A stretch of 64,000 nucleotides of DNA from Kineococcus rhizosphaerae (GCF_003002055.1 NZ_PVZF01000001.1:62001-126000); one strand, 5' to 3'. Counted from the stretch's first letter, positions 48,904 to 60,346 are shown. The notes: generated by a model from the sequence alone, not told the origin. Program-made: numbers and translations.

Positions 48904-51330
48904 ATGGCAGACGGCACGGACACCCACGCCACGGACACGCCCGCGCCCGCAGAACCCCGGCCGGTCACCCCGGGCCCCGTCGTCCCGGTTCCCCAGCCCG
49001 GTCAGCGACCGGCCACCGCCGCGCGCCCCGGCCCGCGCCGCGGGCAGGACACCTACACCGGCCCCGTGACGGCCGGGCGCATGCTCTCGCGCCTGGCCCG
49101 CTTCGGCCAGCAGCGCCAGCAGAGCGTCTCCCCGGTCCTCGAACCGCTGCTGCGCACCGTCCGCACGACCCACCCGAAGGCCGACCTGTCGGTCGTGGAG
49201 AAGGCGTTCGAGCGGGCCGAGCGCGCGCACGACGGCCAGAAGCGCAAGAGCGGCGACCCGTACATCACCCACCCCGTCGCCGTCGCCACCATCCTCGCCG
49301 AGCTCGGCATGACGCCCTCGACGCTGGCGGCGGCGCTGCTGCACGACACCGTCGAGGACACCGACTACGAGCTGAAGACCCTGCGCTCGGAGTTCGGTGA
49401 CGAGATCGCCCTGCTCGTCGACGGCGTCACCAAGCTCGACAAGGTCACCTACGGCGACGCGGCGCAGGCCGAGACGGTGCGCAAGATGATCGTCGCGATG
49501 GCCAAGGACATCCGCGTCCTGGTCATCAAGCTCGCCGACCGGCTGCACAACGCCCGCACCTGGCGGTACGTCTCGGCCAGCTCGGCGGAGAAGAAGGCCC
49601 GCGAGACCCTCGAGATCTACGCCCCGCTGGCCCACCGCCTGGGCATGAACACCATCAAGTGGGAGCTGGAGGACCTGTCGTTCGCGACGGTCTACCCGAA
49701 GGTGTTCGACGAGATCGTCCGGCTGGTGGCCGACCGCGCCCCGGCCCGCGAGGACTACCTGCAGGGCGTGCGCAACCAGATCGAGGACGACCTCAAGAGC
49801 GCGCGGGTCAAGGCGACCGTGACGGGCCGGCCCAAGCACTACTACTCGATCTACCAGAAGATGATCGTCCGCGGCCGCGACTTCGCCGAGATCTACGACC
49901 TCGTCGGGGTCCGCGTCCTGGTGGAGTCCGTGCGCGACTGCTACGCCGTCCTCGGTGCGCTGCACGCGCGCTGGAACCCGGTCCCGGGCCGGTTCAAGGA
50001 CTACATCGCGATGCCCAAGTTCAACATGTACCAGTCGCTGCACACGACGGTCATCGGGCCCGAGGGCAAGCCCGTCGAGATCCAGATCCGCACGTACAAC
50101 ATGCACCAGCGCGCCGAGTACGGCGTGGCGGCGCACTGGAAGTACAAGGACGACCCGAACGCCGTCAGCGCCGGCGGGGCCCGGCCGCAGACCGAGATGG
50201 ACTGGCTGAAGTCCGTCGTGGACTGGCAGCGCGAGTCGGCCACCGGGGACTTCCTGGACGACCTGCGCTGGGAGATCGGCGCGAACCAGGTCTTCGTGTT
50301 CACGCCCAAGGGCGACGTCCAGCAGCTGCCCGCCGGTTCCACCCCCGTCGACTTCGCCTACGCCGTCCACACCGAGGTCGGTCACCGGACGATGGGCGCG
50401 AGGGTCAACGGCCGCCTCGTCCCGCTGGACTCCACGCTCGACAACGGCGACCTCGTCGAGGTCTTCACGTCCAAGGCCGACGGCGCCGGCCCGAGCCGGG
50501 ACTGGCTGAACTTCGTCAAGAGCCCCCGGGCCCGGAACAAGATCAAGCAGCACTTCTCCAAGGAGCGGCGCGAGGAGGCGATCGAGGCCGGCAAGGACGA
50601 GATCGCGCGCGCCATGCGCAAGCAGCACCTGCCGCTGCAGCGGTTGCTGTCGCACGACTCCCTGCAGGTCGTGGCCCGCGAGCTCAACCACCCCGACGTC
50701 TCGGCGCTGTACGCGGCGGTGGGGGAGCGGCACGTCTCGGCGCAGCACGTCGTCGACAAGCTCATCGCGGCCGTCGGCGGGGAGGCCGCCGTCGAGGAGG
50801 ACCTCGCCGAGGCCACCACCCCCGGGCGCACCCGGCCCGGGCGCAGCAGCGGTGAGGCCGGGGTCGTCGTGGCCGGCGCCGACGACGTCTGGGTCAAGCT
50901 CGCGCGGTGCTGCACGCCCGTGCCGAACGACCCCATCGTCGGGTTCGTCACCCGCGGCGCCGGGGTCTCGGTGCACCGCGAGGACTGCGAGAACGTCGAG
51001 AAGCTGCGTGAGGAGCCCGAGCGCATCGTCGACGTGCAGTGGGCCTCGGCGATGCCGACGGGTCAGACCCGGCTGTTCCTGGTGCAGATCCAGGTGGAGG
51101 CCCTGGACCGCGCCCGGCTGCTCTCGGACGTCACGCGGGTCCTGTCGGACAACCACGTGAACATCCTGTCCGCCACGGTCAGCACGAGCCGTGACCGGGT
51201 GGCGCTGTCGAAGTTCTCCTTCGAGATGGCCGAGCCGAACCACCTCAACCAGGTGCTGGGGGCGGTCCGCCGGGTCGACGGGGTGTTCGACGCCTACCGG
51301 GTCATGGCGTCCCGTCCGCAGAAGACCTGA
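48904..51330 (+). CDS. relA: Bifunctional (p)ppGpp synthetase/hydrolase
   Basis: An 808-residue long RSH protein. The HD hydrolase domain has HD at about residues 147-148 ([17 protein letters not shown]); the synthetase domain follows with [13 protein letters not shown] and [23 protein letters not shown] lies near [20 protein letters not shown], then a zinc-finger region with [17 protein letters not shown], and a C-terminal ACT domain. It makes and breaks the stringent signal. ATG at 48904 with GGAGG. The first about 90 residues are Pro/Thr-rich. The 3' end overlaps an antisense gene by 29 bases. Confidence 0.96.
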   Translation: MADGTDTHATDTPAPAEPRPVTPGPVVPVPQPGQRPATAARPGPRRGQDTYTGPVTAGRMLSRLARFGQQRQQSVSPVLEPLLRTVRTTHPKADLSVVEKAFERAERAHDGQKRKSGDPYITHPVAVATILAELGMTPSTLAAALLHDTVEDTDYELKTLRSEFGDEIALLVDGVTKLDKVTYGDAAQAETVRKMIVAMAKDIRVLVIKLADRLHNARTWRYVSASSAEKKARETLEIYAPLAHRLGMNTIKWELEDLSFATVYPKVFDEIVRLVADRAPAREDYLQGVRNQIEDDLKSARVKATVTGRPKHYYSIYQKMIVRGRDFAEIYDLVGVRVLVESVRDCYAVLGALHARWNPVPGRFKDYIAMPKFNMYQSLHTTVIGPEGKPVEIQIRTYNMHQRAEYGVAAHWKYKDDPNAVSAGGARPQTEMDWLKSVVDWQRESATGDFLDDLRWEIGANQVFVFTPKGDVQQLPAGSTPVDFAYAVHTEVGHRTMGARVNGRLVPLDSTLDNGDLVEVFTSKADGAGPSRDWLNFVKSPRARNKIKQHFSKERREEAIEAGKDEIARAMRKQHLPLQRLLSHDSLQVVARELNHPDVSALYAAVGERHVSAQHVVDKLIAAVGGEAAVEEDLAEATTPGRTRPGRSSGEAGVVVAGADDVWVKLARCCTPVPNDPIVGFVTRGAGVSVHREDCENVEKLREEPERIVDVQWASAMPTGQTRLFLVQIQVEALDRARLLSDVTRVLSDNHVNILSATVSTSRDRVALSKFSFEMAEPNHLNQVLGAVRRVDGVFDAYRVMASRPQKT

Positions 51331-51919
51331 GCGTCCCGCCGCCGTTTCGCCGCAAGGACAGCGCGCGACGGGCGGTGCGCACGCCCGCCCGCCCGCGGGC
51401 CCGGTCGCTGGCCCCGGCGACCGCGGCGTCGTCCAGCAGTCCCGCGGCGGTCAGGGCGGCGCGCACCCGGCGCGCGCGGTGGGGGTGCTCGGTCGCGACC
51501 TCCAGCAGGCTGCGCGCGGGGGTGGTCAGGGTCAGCGGGCCGATGCGGGCGAGGTCGGCCGCCGGGGGCCGGACCCGGCTCACCGTCAGCGGCACCGCGC
51601 GGCAGGCGTCGGGGTCGGGCAGGCGGCGGATCACCACCCGGGTGCGGTCGGGGTCCGGCCACGGGCCGCCGAGGTGGACCCACAGCGCGGCCTCGCCCTG
51701 CACCACGACCCCGGCGGGCACGAGCAGAGCCAGGGCCCGGGCCCGCAGCACCGCGTCGACGTCGGCGTCGGCCGCGACGACGACGTCGGCGAGCACCCGC
51801 TGGACCGTCCCGGCCCGCAGTTCCCGCTCACGCTCGGCGGCGTCGGCGATCCGCCACGGCAGGCCCGGGTCGGGTTCCTGCCCGCGGGCCAGGACGGCGG
51901 TCAGCCACGGGGTGCGCAC
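51302..51919 (-). CDS. AbiEi-like protein without nuclease-type domain
   Basis: A 205-residue protein resembling the N-terminal and middle parts of AbiEi-type antitoxin proteins: [31 protein letters not shown], and [17 protein letters not shown]. The C-terminal DUF559-type domain of larger relatives is absent; the tail is basic ([16 protein letters not shown]). No toxin gene is adjacent, so function is unknown. GTG at 51919. The 3' end overlaps relA on the other strand. It occupies the place where ppiB is found in M. tuberculosis. Confidence 0.6.
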   Translation of the reverse strand: MRTPWLTAVLARGQEPDPGLPWRIADAAERERELRAGTVQRVLADVVVAADADVDAVLRARALALLVPAGVVVQGEAALWVHLGGPWPDPDRTRVVIRRLPDPDACRAVPLTVSRVRPPAADLARIGPLTLTTPARSLLEVATEHPHRARRVRAALTAAGLLDDAAVAGASDRARGRAGVRTARRALSLRRNGGGTLRSSADGTP

Positions 51920-52004
51920 CCGCGCAGTCCAGCAGGCCGGCCCGGACGGCGCGCGCCCCCGTCCGGGATCTGTGGACGGGGGCGCGCGGGAGGTCGGCGG
52001 TGCG

Positions 52005-53573
52005 TCAGCGGGCCTCGCGCAGCGTGGCCTGAGCGGCGTCGAGCCACGCCCGGCGAGCCGCGAGCGCTTCCTCGGCCCGGGCCAGCGCCCGGGCGTCGCC
52101 CTTGGCGCGGGCCTTCTCCACGTCGTCCTCGAGGTCGCGGATGGCGCTCTCGAGCTGACCGGCGAGGCCACCGGCACGAGCCTGCGTCTCGGGGTTGCTG
52201 CGCGACCACCGTGCCTGCTCCGCGTCGCGGACGGCGGTCTCGACGGCGCGCAGGCGGCCCTCGACCCGGCCGAGGTCGCCGCGGGGCACCTTCCCGGCGG
52301 CCTCCCAGCGGTCCTGGATGCCGTTCAGCGCCTTCTTGGCCGCGTTCAGGTCCTTGATCGGCAGGAGGGCCTCCGCCTCGGCGAGGAGCTGCTCCTTGAC
52401 GACGAGGTTGTCGCGGAACTCCTCGTCGACGGCGTCGTTGGCGGAGGTGCGGGCGGCGAAGAAGACGTCCTGCGCGGCGCGGAAGCGCTCCCACAGGGCG
52501 TCGTCGTCCTTGCGGCCGAGCCGTCCGGCCGCCTTCCAGCGGTCCATCAGGGCCCGGTAGGCGTTCGTCGTGCCGCGCCAGTCGGTCGAGGTCGACAGCG
52601 CCTCGGCCTCGGCGACGAGCGCCTCCTTCTCGGAGCGGATCGAGGTGCGCTGCTCACCGAGGGCGGCGAAGTGGTGGCGACGGGACTTGTCGAAGGCGCT
52701 GCGCGCGTGGCTGAAGCGCTTCCACAGGTCGTCCTCGGAGCGCTTGTCCAGCCGGCCCTCGCGCTGAGCGGCCTTCCAGTCCTCGAACAGCGCCCGCAGG
52801 CGCTCCCCGGCCGCCCGCCACTGGACCTTCTCGGGGTCCTGGGCCGCGATCGCCTCGGCCTCCTCGACGATCGCCAGGCGCGCGGTGCGCAGCTGCTCGC
52901 GGTGGGCCGCGCGCGCCCGGTCCGCGGCGGCGCGGGCCTCGTCGGCCACCGTCGCCAGGGCCTCGACGCGGGCCGCGAGGTGGTCGAGGTCGCCGACGGC
53001 GCGGGTCTCGGCCAGGGCGGTGCGCAGGGTGGCGACGCCGGCGACGATGTCCTTGCCCGCCAGCTCGGTGCTGCGCAGCCGCTGCTCGAACAGGTCGACC
53101 TGGGCGACGACCTCCTCGAACTTGCGCACGAAGTAGGCGATCGCCTCCTCGGGGGTGGCGTCGGGGTAGGCGCCGACCTCGTGCTCACCGTCGGCGCGGC
53201 GCACCCAGACGGTGCCGTTCTCGTCGACCCGGCCGAAGGCGGCCGCGGCGTCGCGGTCCACGCTGGTCGTGTGACCGACCTCGGCCACCGGTTCGAGCGC
53301 GGGCGCGGCCGGCGGGGGGACGGGGGTGGGACGGGGTGCCGGACGCGCCGCCCCGGGGCCGGGCACCGGGCGCGGGCCGGGCGCGGGCGTCGCGCCGTCC
53401 TGCGCGGGCGCCGGTTCGGGGGTCTCACCGGAGGCGTCGGTCTCGACGTCGGGGGCCGCCTCGGCGGAGGTGCCGGGGGTGTCCTCGACGGGCACGGGCT
53501 CGGTGGGCGTGGGGGTCTGGGGAGTGTCCGCCACGTCCTGGGGGGACGCCGGCTCCTGGGGCTGCTCGGTCAC
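52005..53573 (-). CDS. DUF349 repeat protein
   Basis: A 522-residue protein. About 130 disordered Pro/Ala/Glu-rich residues are followed by helical DUF349 repeats, each around a core such as WKAAQREGRLDKRSEDDLW, WKAAGRLGRKDDDALWERF and WEAAGKVPRGDLGRVEGRL. Long coiled-coil stretches join them. The molecular role of DUF349 proteins is unknown in actinobacteria. The start is GTG 53573, exactly 7 bases after a TAGAAT -10 box, so it is probably leaderless; an ATG at 53582 lies inside that box and is unlikely. Confidence 0.87.
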   Translation of the reverse strand: MTEQPQEPASPQDVADTPQTPTPTEPVPVEDTPGTSAEAAPDVETDASGETPEPAPAQDGATPAPGPRPVPGPGAARPAPRPTPVPPPAAPALEPVAEVGHTTSVDRDAAAAFGRVDENGTVWVRRADGEHEVGAYPDATPEEAIAYFVRKFEEVVAQVDLFEQRLRSTELAGKDIVAGVATLRTALAETRAVGDLDHLAARVEALATVADEARAAADRARAAHREQLRTARLAIVEEAEAIAAQDPEKVQWRAAGERLRALFEDWKAAQREGRLDKRSEDDLWKRFSHARSAFDKSRRHHFAALGEQRTSIRSEKEALVAEAEALSTSTDWRGTTNAYRALMDRWKAAGRLGRKDDDALWERFRAAQDVFFAARTSANDAVDEEFRDNLVVKEQLLAEAEALLPIKDLNAAKKALNGIQDRWEAAGKVPRGDLGRVEGRLRAVETAVRDAEQARWSRSNPETQARAGGLAGQLESAIRDLEDDVEKARAKGDARALARAEEALAARRAWLDAAQATLREAR

Positions 53574-53580
53574 CTGCCTC

Positions 53581-53586
53581 ATTCTA
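53581..53586 (-). promoter_or_regulatory. -10 box (TAGAAT) for leaderless DUF349 gene
   Basis: On the minus strand TAGAAT is followed by 7 bases and then GTG at 53573. This is textbook spacing for a leaderless transcript. Confidence 0.6.
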
Positions 53587-53669
53587 GGTCCCCGGGCCTC
53601 GAACGGTGCAGTACGTGACCACGTGCCTCCTCCTCGTCGCTGCCCGTGGGGCCGGGTCCCCGTCCTCAC

Positions 53670-53675
53670 TAGGGT
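53670..53675 (+). promoter_or_regulatory. -10 box (TAGGGT) for leaderless MBL gene
   Basis: CACTAGGGTGGGC, identical to the string before zapE, puts TAGGGT 7 bases ahead of GTG 53683. Confidence 0.55.
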
Positions 53676-53682
53676 GGGCCGC

Positions 53683-54360
53683 GTGCTGATCGACACCGTG
53701 GAGGCGTCCGTCTTCGGGACCAACTGCTACGTCCTGGCCCCGCAGGCCGGCGCCGAGTGCGTGATCGTCGACCCCGGGGTCGACGTCGCCGACAGGCTGG
53801 CCGAGGTGCTGCGCCGGCACCGGCTCAAGCCCGTCGCGGTCCTGCTGACGCACGGTCACCTCGACCACACGTACTCGGTCACGCCGGTCTGCGGGGCCTA
53901 CGGCGTGGCGGCCACGGTCCACGCCGACGACGCCCACCGCCTGCGGGACCCGCTGGCCGGCCTGGGCGGGCCGCTGCGGGCCGCGCTGGAGGCGACGACG
54001 GGCACCGTGACGTGGCGCGAACCCGACGAGGTCGTCGAGGTGCGCGACGGGGCCCGGCTGGCGCTGGGGGGTCTGGAGGTGGGCGTCTCGCACGCCCCCG
54101 GGCACACCGAGGGGTCGGTGCTGTTCTCCTTCGAGCGCGGCGGCGAGCCGGACCTGCTGCTGTCCGGCGACGTCCTGTTCGCGGGGTCGATCGGCCGCAC
54201 CGACCTGCCCGGCGGGTCGTCGCAGGCGATGGTGCGCAGCCTGCTGACGCGGATCCTGCCGCTGGACGACGCGACGGACGTGCTGCCCGGGCACGGGCCG
54301 GCGACGACGATCGGGCGCGAACGCCGCGCGAACCCCCACCTGCTGCAGCTGCAGCGGTAG
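53683..54360 (+). CDS. MBL-fold hydrolase, glyoxalase II-like
   Basis: A 225-residue metallo-beta-lactamase-fold enzyme. The metal motif is LLTHGHLDHTYS, then APGHTEGSVLF, LLSGDVLFAGSIGRTDLPGG and VLPGHGPATTIG. The layout is that of small glyoxalase II-like hydrolases such as M. tuberculosis Rv2581c, which also follows relA. Thioester substrates are likely but unproven. GTG at 53683 is chosen from the TAGGGT box just upstream. hisS, which follows in mycobacteria, is not here. Confidence 0.88.
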   Translation: MLIDTVEASVFGTNCYVLAPQAGAECVIVDPGVDVADRLAEVLRRHRLKPVAVLLTHGHLDHTYSVTPVCGAYGVAATVHADDAHRLRDPLAGLGGPLRAALEATTGTVTWREPDEVVEVRDGARLALGGLEVGVSHAPGHTEGSVLFSFERGGEPDLLLSGDVLFAGSIGRTDLPGGSSQAMVRSLLTRILPLDDATDVLPGHGPATTIGRERRANPHLLQLQR

Positions 54361-54361
54361 C

Positions 54362-55045
54362 TCAGTCCGCGACCTCGACGCCGAGGTGGTGGGCGAACAG
54401 CGGGGCGAGCCGGGCCAGCTGCACGCCGCTGACGCGCGCGCCGCGCAGGTTCCCCACCCCGGACAGGCCCTCGAGGTCGCTGGAGGTGAGGTCCACGGCC
54501 GACAGCGTCGCGGCGCTGACGTCGAGGTGACCGAGACGGCAGTCCACGAACGCCACGCGCGTCAGCCGGGCACCGGTCAGGTCGACGTCGCGCAGGTCGG
54601 CCCCGGTGAAGGTGACGTCGACCAGCTCGGCCTCGCGCAGGTCGACGAAGTCGTAGCGGCCGCCGGTCAGCGCCACGCGGTCCCAGGAGACGGCCGACAG
54701 GTCCAGCGCGCCGACGCGGCTGTCGGCCAGCACGGTGTCGCGCCAGGTCCCGGCGCGCCAGCGCGCCTCGGTGGCGCCGATCCCCTCCAGGCGGCAGTCC
54801 ACGACGCGGGCGCCGGCCAGGACGAAGCCGTCGGCGCGCCGCGGTCGCAGGACGCAGCCCAGGAAGCGGCTGTCGCGGGCGTCGACCCCCGACAGGTCCA
54901 CGTCGGGCCCGAACAGCTCCCCGTCGTAGGACCCCTGCGCCCGGGGCGGCCCGGCGGCGGGGGACAGCGCGTCCTCGTCGGCGGGCAGGTCGGGGACGAC
55001 CGGCGCGGGAGCCGTGCGGGCGGGCTTCTTCGGCACGTCGCGCAC
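54362..55045 (-). CDS. Pentapeptide-repeat protein
   Basis: A 227-residue protein. After about 50 Pro/Ala-rich residues come repeated five-residue units of the A(D/N)LxX type: VDLSGVDARDSRFLGC, AELVDVTFTGADLRDVDLTG, SAVDLTSSDLEG. These stack into a right-handed beta-helix. Some pentapeptide proteins mimic DNA and protect gyrase, but most have no known role. GTG at 55045. It converges with the MBL gene at one base distance. Confidence 0.85.
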   Translation of the reverse strand: MRDVPKKPARTAPAPVVPDLPADEDALSPAAGPPRAQGSYDGELFGPDVDLSGVDARDSRFLGCVLRPRRADGFVLAGARVVDCRLEGIGATEARWRAGTWRDTVLADSRVGALDLSAVSWDRVALTGGRYDFVDLREAELVDVTFTGADLRDVDLTGARLTRVAFVDCRLGHLDVSAATLSAVDLTSSDLEGLSGVGNLRGARVSGVQLARLAPLFAHHLGVEVAD

Positions 55046-55094
55046 TGTGCCAAAGCCCTGCGACGGTCCCCGAGCCGGTCGCCGGGGCGGTCCC

Positions 55095-55766
55095 TCAGAC
55101 GGCGACGACGTCGTCGGCGGCGAAACCGAGCACCCGCACCCCGCCGCCGGGACCGGTCAGGGCGCGACCGCGGGCGAGCACCGCGCCGGGGTGCGCGGCG
55201 GCGGTGCGGAACCGCACGTCGCAGGGCAGACCCGTCGAGGCCGACGAGCGCAGGGCACCGGCGACCAGGGCCCGGTCCTCGGCGTGCACGCTGCGGCGCA
55301 GCCACTCCGCCAGCGGGGCGACGCCCGCGCGCTGCTCCAGGCCGCAGAGCACGCCGCTGCGGGCGTCCCAGGCGACGGTTTCCTCGGTGGCGTCGTACTC
55401 CCAGGCCCCCGTGGCCTCGCCGGGCAGGGCCGCCTCACCGGCCACGCGCAGGTCGATCAGCCGGGCGGCCGACGGCAGCGCCCCCGCCAGCCGCGCCCGC
55501 AGCGCCGGGGGCAGCAGCTGCAGGGTCGACGTCGAGCGGACGTCGGCCAGCACCCGGGCCAGGGCCTCGTAGCCCAGCCCGTCGCCCTGCACGACCAGGC
55601 GGTCGTCGAGGCCGTGCTGGTCGTCGACCGCGACGGCGTCGACGAGGACGGTCAGGACCGGGTCGGGCGCGTCCGGCAGCTCGTCGCCCCACAGCGCCTC
55701 CAGGGCCGCCCGGACGCGTTCGGCCCGGTACCGCAGCTGGTGCTCCCGGCTGAGCGCGTCCCCCAC
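55095..55766 (-). CDS. PAS-domain protein
   Basis: A 223-residue protein. Residues about 110-220 read as a PAS fold ([33 protein letters not shown], then PCDVRFRT). The first about 100 residues are helical and unknown. No kinase or output domain is attached, so it could sense and pass the signal by protein contact. GTG at 55766 has GGAGG six bases upstream. It is divergent from the roadblock/GTPase operon across a 433-base gap, making it a possible partner. Confidence 0.68.
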   Translation of the reverse strand: MGDALSREHQLRYRAERVRAALEALWGDELPDAPDPVLTVLVDAVAVDDQHGLDDRLVVQGDGLGYEALARVLADVRSTSTLQLLPPALRARLAGALPSAARLIDLRVAGEAALPGEATGAWEYDATEETVAWDARSGVLCGLEQRAGVAPLAEWLRRSVHAEDRALVAGALRSSASTGLPCDVRFRTAAAHPGAVLARGRALTGPGGGVRVLGFAADDVVAV

Positions 55767-56199
55767 CACAGACCTCCCCGCCCGCACGCCCCGTGCCTGC
55801 CCTGGGCGCGCCGTCGTCCGTGCCGGTGTCACGTCGTCGGCGCCGCACGCGACAGTGAACCGTCCCGCGTGCGCGGGGACAAGACGGCGGGGCAGACCGG
55901 GTCCGGCCCGCCCGACGCGTTCGCGCCCGGCCGCTCCCGCGGCGAGCGCCCGCCCGGTAGCCGGCGGGCCGCGACGGGGCCGGAACGGCACCGCCGACCT
56001 CGCCCCCGCCGCCCGAGCGCCTGCTTCTAGAACCCCTGCGGCGCAGTCCCTCCTCCTCCCACGCACCGTGCGAGGTTCACCCGTTCGGACACCGCCCGCG
56101 ACGTTCAGTTGCGCGCTCCAGCGTCCGAACTACTTGAAGTCAACACCGGAGCGCGGATCGACCGCGGTCCGCGAGTCCTCCCGAACGAAAGGACGAGAC
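55767..56199. other. 433-base divergent intergenic region
   Basis: It separates the PAS gene (-) from the roadblock operon (+). Long runs are Cys/Gly codon-like but no conserved frame is seen. TTGCGC near 56108 and TACTTG near 56130 are a weak promoter pair for the operon. I see no riboswitch, tRNA or strong hairpin. Part of the leader may be long, up to about 70 bases. Confidence 0.5.
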
Positions 56200-56568
56200 G
56201 TGACCAACGTCGACGCCACCCTCAAGGCCGCCCTCGAGATCGACGGCGCCACCGCCGCCGCCCTCGTCGACTACGAGTCGGGCATGTCGCTGGGCCAGGC
56301 CGGTGGCGGGGCCATCGACCTCGACGTCGCCGCCGCCGGCAACACCGACGTCGTGCGCGCCAAGCTGCGCACCATGCAGCGCCTGGGCCTGAACGAGGCG
56401 ATCGAGGACATCCTCATCACCCTCGGCACCCAGATCCACCTGATCCGCCTCATCCAGTCGCAGTCCGGCCAGGGCCTGTTCCTCTACCTGGTCCTCAAGA
56501 AGGACTCCTCGAACCTCGCCATGGCCCGTCGCCAGCTGACGATCCTCGAGCGCGACCTGCAGATCTGA
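56200..56568 (+). CDS. Roadblock/LC7-type protein (conservon-like)
   Basis: A 122-residue protein of the actinobacterial roadblock-type family: [40 protein letters not shown] and [20 protein letters not shown] are hallmark stretches. Such proteins act with small GTPases, as MglB does in Myxococcus or CvnB in Streptomyces conservons. GTG at 56200 follows GAAAGGA. A GTPase gene starts 116 bases later. Confidence 0.78.
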   Translation: MTNVDATLKAALEIDGATAAALVDYESGMSLGQAGGGAIDLDVAAAGNTDVVRAKLRTMQRLGLNEAIEDILITLGTQIHLIRLIQSQSGQGLFLYLVLKKDSSNLAMARRQLTILERDLQI

Positions 56569-56683
56569 GGACCGCACCACCGGCACGACCCGCACCACCC
56601 GCACCTCGGCGGTCGCCCGGACGCAACGCGCCCGGGCGACCGCCGACGTGCGCAGCACCCGACGCCCACCCGGCAGGAGCACC

Positions 56684-57280
56684 GTGAGCCGCGCAGCCCG
56701 CAAGATCGTCGTCACCGGCCCCTTCGGCGCGGGCAAGACGACCTTCGCCACGACCCTCACGCAGGGTCTGGGCGGCACCCTGACCACCACCGAGACCGGC
56801 GTCAGCGACGAGACCGCCGCCCTCAAGACGTCCACGACCGTCGCGCTCGACCACACCAGCTTCGTCGTGCCGCCCGCCCCCGCCAGCGCGTGGGACGCCA
56901 CGCACGTCACGCTCTTCGGCACCCCCGGCCAGCAGCGGTTCTCCTTCACGTGGGAACTGCTGGCCCGGAACATGGACGGCTACCTCGTCCTCGTCGACGC
57001 CAGCCGCTCGGCGAGCATCGCCCAGGCCGCCGACGTCGTCGCCGCCTTCGCCCGGATCGCCCCCGCCACCCCGCGCCTGGTCGCCGTCAGCCGCTGGCCC
57101 GACCCCGCCGGGACCCGCACCCACCTGGCCCAGCTGCTCGGCACCGCACCCACGGCCCTCGTCGCCTGCGACCCGCGCGACCTCGCCCAGAGCGCCGCCG
57201 TCCTGCGTCTGCTGCTCGACGGTGTCCACACGCTCGAGAACCGCCGCACCCAGGTCGTCACCGATGGAGTGAACGCATGA
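56684..57280 (+). CDS. Conservon-type small GTPase (CvnD/MglA-like)
   Basis: A 198-residue Ras-like GTP-binding protein. The P-loop is VTGPFGAGKTTFAT (residues 12-19), the G3 region is THVTLFGTPGQQRFSF (78-86), as in Streptomyces CvnD proteins, and the usual NKxD base motif is replaced by a degenerate VSRWPD. GTG has GGCAGGAGC upstream. It is flanked by two roadblock-type proteins and overlaps the second by four bases. Nucleotide choice and effector are unknown. Confidence 0.85.
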   Translation: MSRAARKIVVTGPFGAGKTTFATTLTQGLGGTLTTTETGVSDETAALKTSTTVALDHTSFVVPPAPASAWDATHVTLFGTPGQQRFSFTWELLARNMDGYLVLVDASRSASIAQAADVVAAFARIAPATPRLVAVSRWPDPAGTRTHLAQLLGTAPTALVACDPRDLAQSAAVLRLLLDGVHTLENRRTQVVTDGVNA

Positions 57281-57672
57281 TCGTCAAACAGCACGCGATC
57301 CGCGTCAGCAGCGCCCTCACCCGCGACATCGACGGCATCCGCCGCGTCATCGTCGCCCGCACCGACGGTCTGGCCTTCCACGACGACGGCCCCGAACGCG
57401 ACCACGAGACCGCCGCCGCGATCGTGGCCACCGTCCTGGGCATCGCCCAGCGCGCCGCCGCCGCCCACGCCCTCGGCGCCTTCGTGCAGACCACCGTCAA
57501 GGCCGCCGACGGCAGCCTCGTCGTCTACGGCATCGGCACGACCCACATCCTGGCCGTCGTCACCGACCCCAGCGTCAACCTCGTCCTGCTCGACCGCCTC
57601 GCGCTGCGCCTGGTCGGCGGGCTCGTCGGGGCGGAGTCCGGCGCGGTCCCCGTCGCCCGCGCCGGGGCCTGA
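57277..57672 (+). CDS. Second roadblock/LC7-type protein
   Basis: A 131-residue roadblock-fold protein: RDIDGIRRVIVARTDGLAFH, ETAAAIVATVLGIAQRAAAA, TTVKAADGSLVVYGIGTTHIL and the last strand LAVVTDPSVNLVLLDRLALR. It is the kind that pairs with and may activate the GTPase upstream, overlapping it by four bases (ATGA). Unlike a Streptomyces conservon there is no histidine kinase or DUF742 gene next to it. Confidence 0.82.
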   Translation: MIVKQHAIRVSSALTRDIDGIRRVIVARTDGLAFHDDGPERDHETAAAIVATVLGIAQRAAAAHALGAFVQTTVKAADGSLVVYGIGTTHILAVVTDPSVNLVLLDRLALRLVGGLVGAESGAVPVARAGA

Positions 57673-57693
57673 ACCGCCGCCCCGCGCGTTCCG

Positions 57694-57730
57694 TAGGATC
57701 GTCGGTGCGCAAGCCAGCGCACTGACGATC
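57694..57730 (+). promoter_or_regulatory. aspS promoter with overlapping 14-base palindrome
   Basis: The -10 box TAGGAT (57694-57699) overlaps arms 57697-57710 and 57717-57730 (GATCGTC(G/A)GTGCGC), paired with one G/T, around AAGCCA. The right arm ends just before the AAGGGA ribosome site. It could be an operator or a leader hairpin. Confidence 0.55.
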
Positions 57731-57743
57731 GAAGGGACTCCCC

Positions 57744-59548
<1,805 letters not shown>

Positions 59549-59552
<4 letters not shown>

Positions 59553-60184
59553 GTCGCCTCGTCCTGCTGTGCGCCGCGGCGTTCGCCGCCCTCACCGTCC
59601 TCGTGACGGTGGGGGCGGCTCCCGGCGACGCGGCGGTGTCCGCGGCCGCCGTCCAGGCGGCCCGGACCAGCCCGGCGACGACCCGGGCCGCGCAGGTCGT
59701 CGAGGCCGTGACCCAGCCCGGCTGGGTGTACCTGGCCGGCTCGCTCGGGCTGCTGCTGGCGTTCCGCGGGGGACGGCGGCGCCAGGCCGTCGCGGCCCTG
59801 GCCGCCGGCGCGGTGGCCGCGGTGGCCTCCCCGCTGCTCAAGGCGCTCACCGACCGTGCCCGGCCGGCCCTGGAGGCCGGTCTGACCTCCGCGGGAGGCG
59901 GCTCGTTCCCCTCCGGCCACGTGCTGGCCTCGGCGACGGTCGTCCTGTGCCTCGTCCTGCTGCTGGCCCCGCCGACGCGGTGGGGGGTCGTGGCCGTGCT
60001 CGGCGCGGTCGAACTGGTCGTCGTGAGCGTCGACCGGGTGTGGCTGGGGGCGCACTGGCCCAGCGACGTGCTCGGGGGCTGGCTGCTGGCCGCCGTCCTG
60101 GTGGGGACCGCGACCGTGCTCTCACAGCGTCACGGTCACCGTCGTGGTGCGGCGCTGCGTCCCCGTCGAGAAGGCCACGGGTAG
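59549..60184 (+). CDS. PAP2-family membrane phosphatase
   Basis: A 211-residue protein with five or six helices and the three phosphatase motifs: [22 protein letters not shown] and [18 protein letters not shown]. It removes phosphate from a lipid pyrophosphate or phosphatidate, for example undecaprenyl pyrophosphate. GTG overlaps the aspS stop (GTGA). Its 3' end overlaps a small antisense gene by 63 bases. Confidence 0.88.
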
Positions 60185-60346
60185 CGCCGCGGGGGAGACG
60201 GCCCGCGTCTGGACGGTCTCGCGGGAACCGACGTCCACGGTCGTCGCGGCCTGGGCGGTCGTGGCCGGGGCGAGGGCGACGATCCCGGTGCTGATCCCGG
60301 TGACGAGGCTGGCGGCGAGGAGGCGGCGGTGCAGTCGCTGTGTCAT
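60122..60346 (-). CDS. Small secreted protein, function unknown
   Basis: A 74-residue protein with a clear signal peptide: RLHRRLLAASLVTGISTGIV, then a likely cleavage after AQA (TTAQAA). The mature part is about 40 residues, rich in Thr/Val/Arg, without cysteines. ATG has GGTGGGGG upstream. The 3' end runs antisense into PAP2. Alternatively the frame is chance, but signal peptide and start site support a real gene. Confidence 0.55.
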   Translation of the reverse strand: MTQRLHRRLLAASLVTGISTGIVALAPATTAQAATTVDVGSRETVQTRAVSPAALPVAFSTGTQRRTTTVTVTL

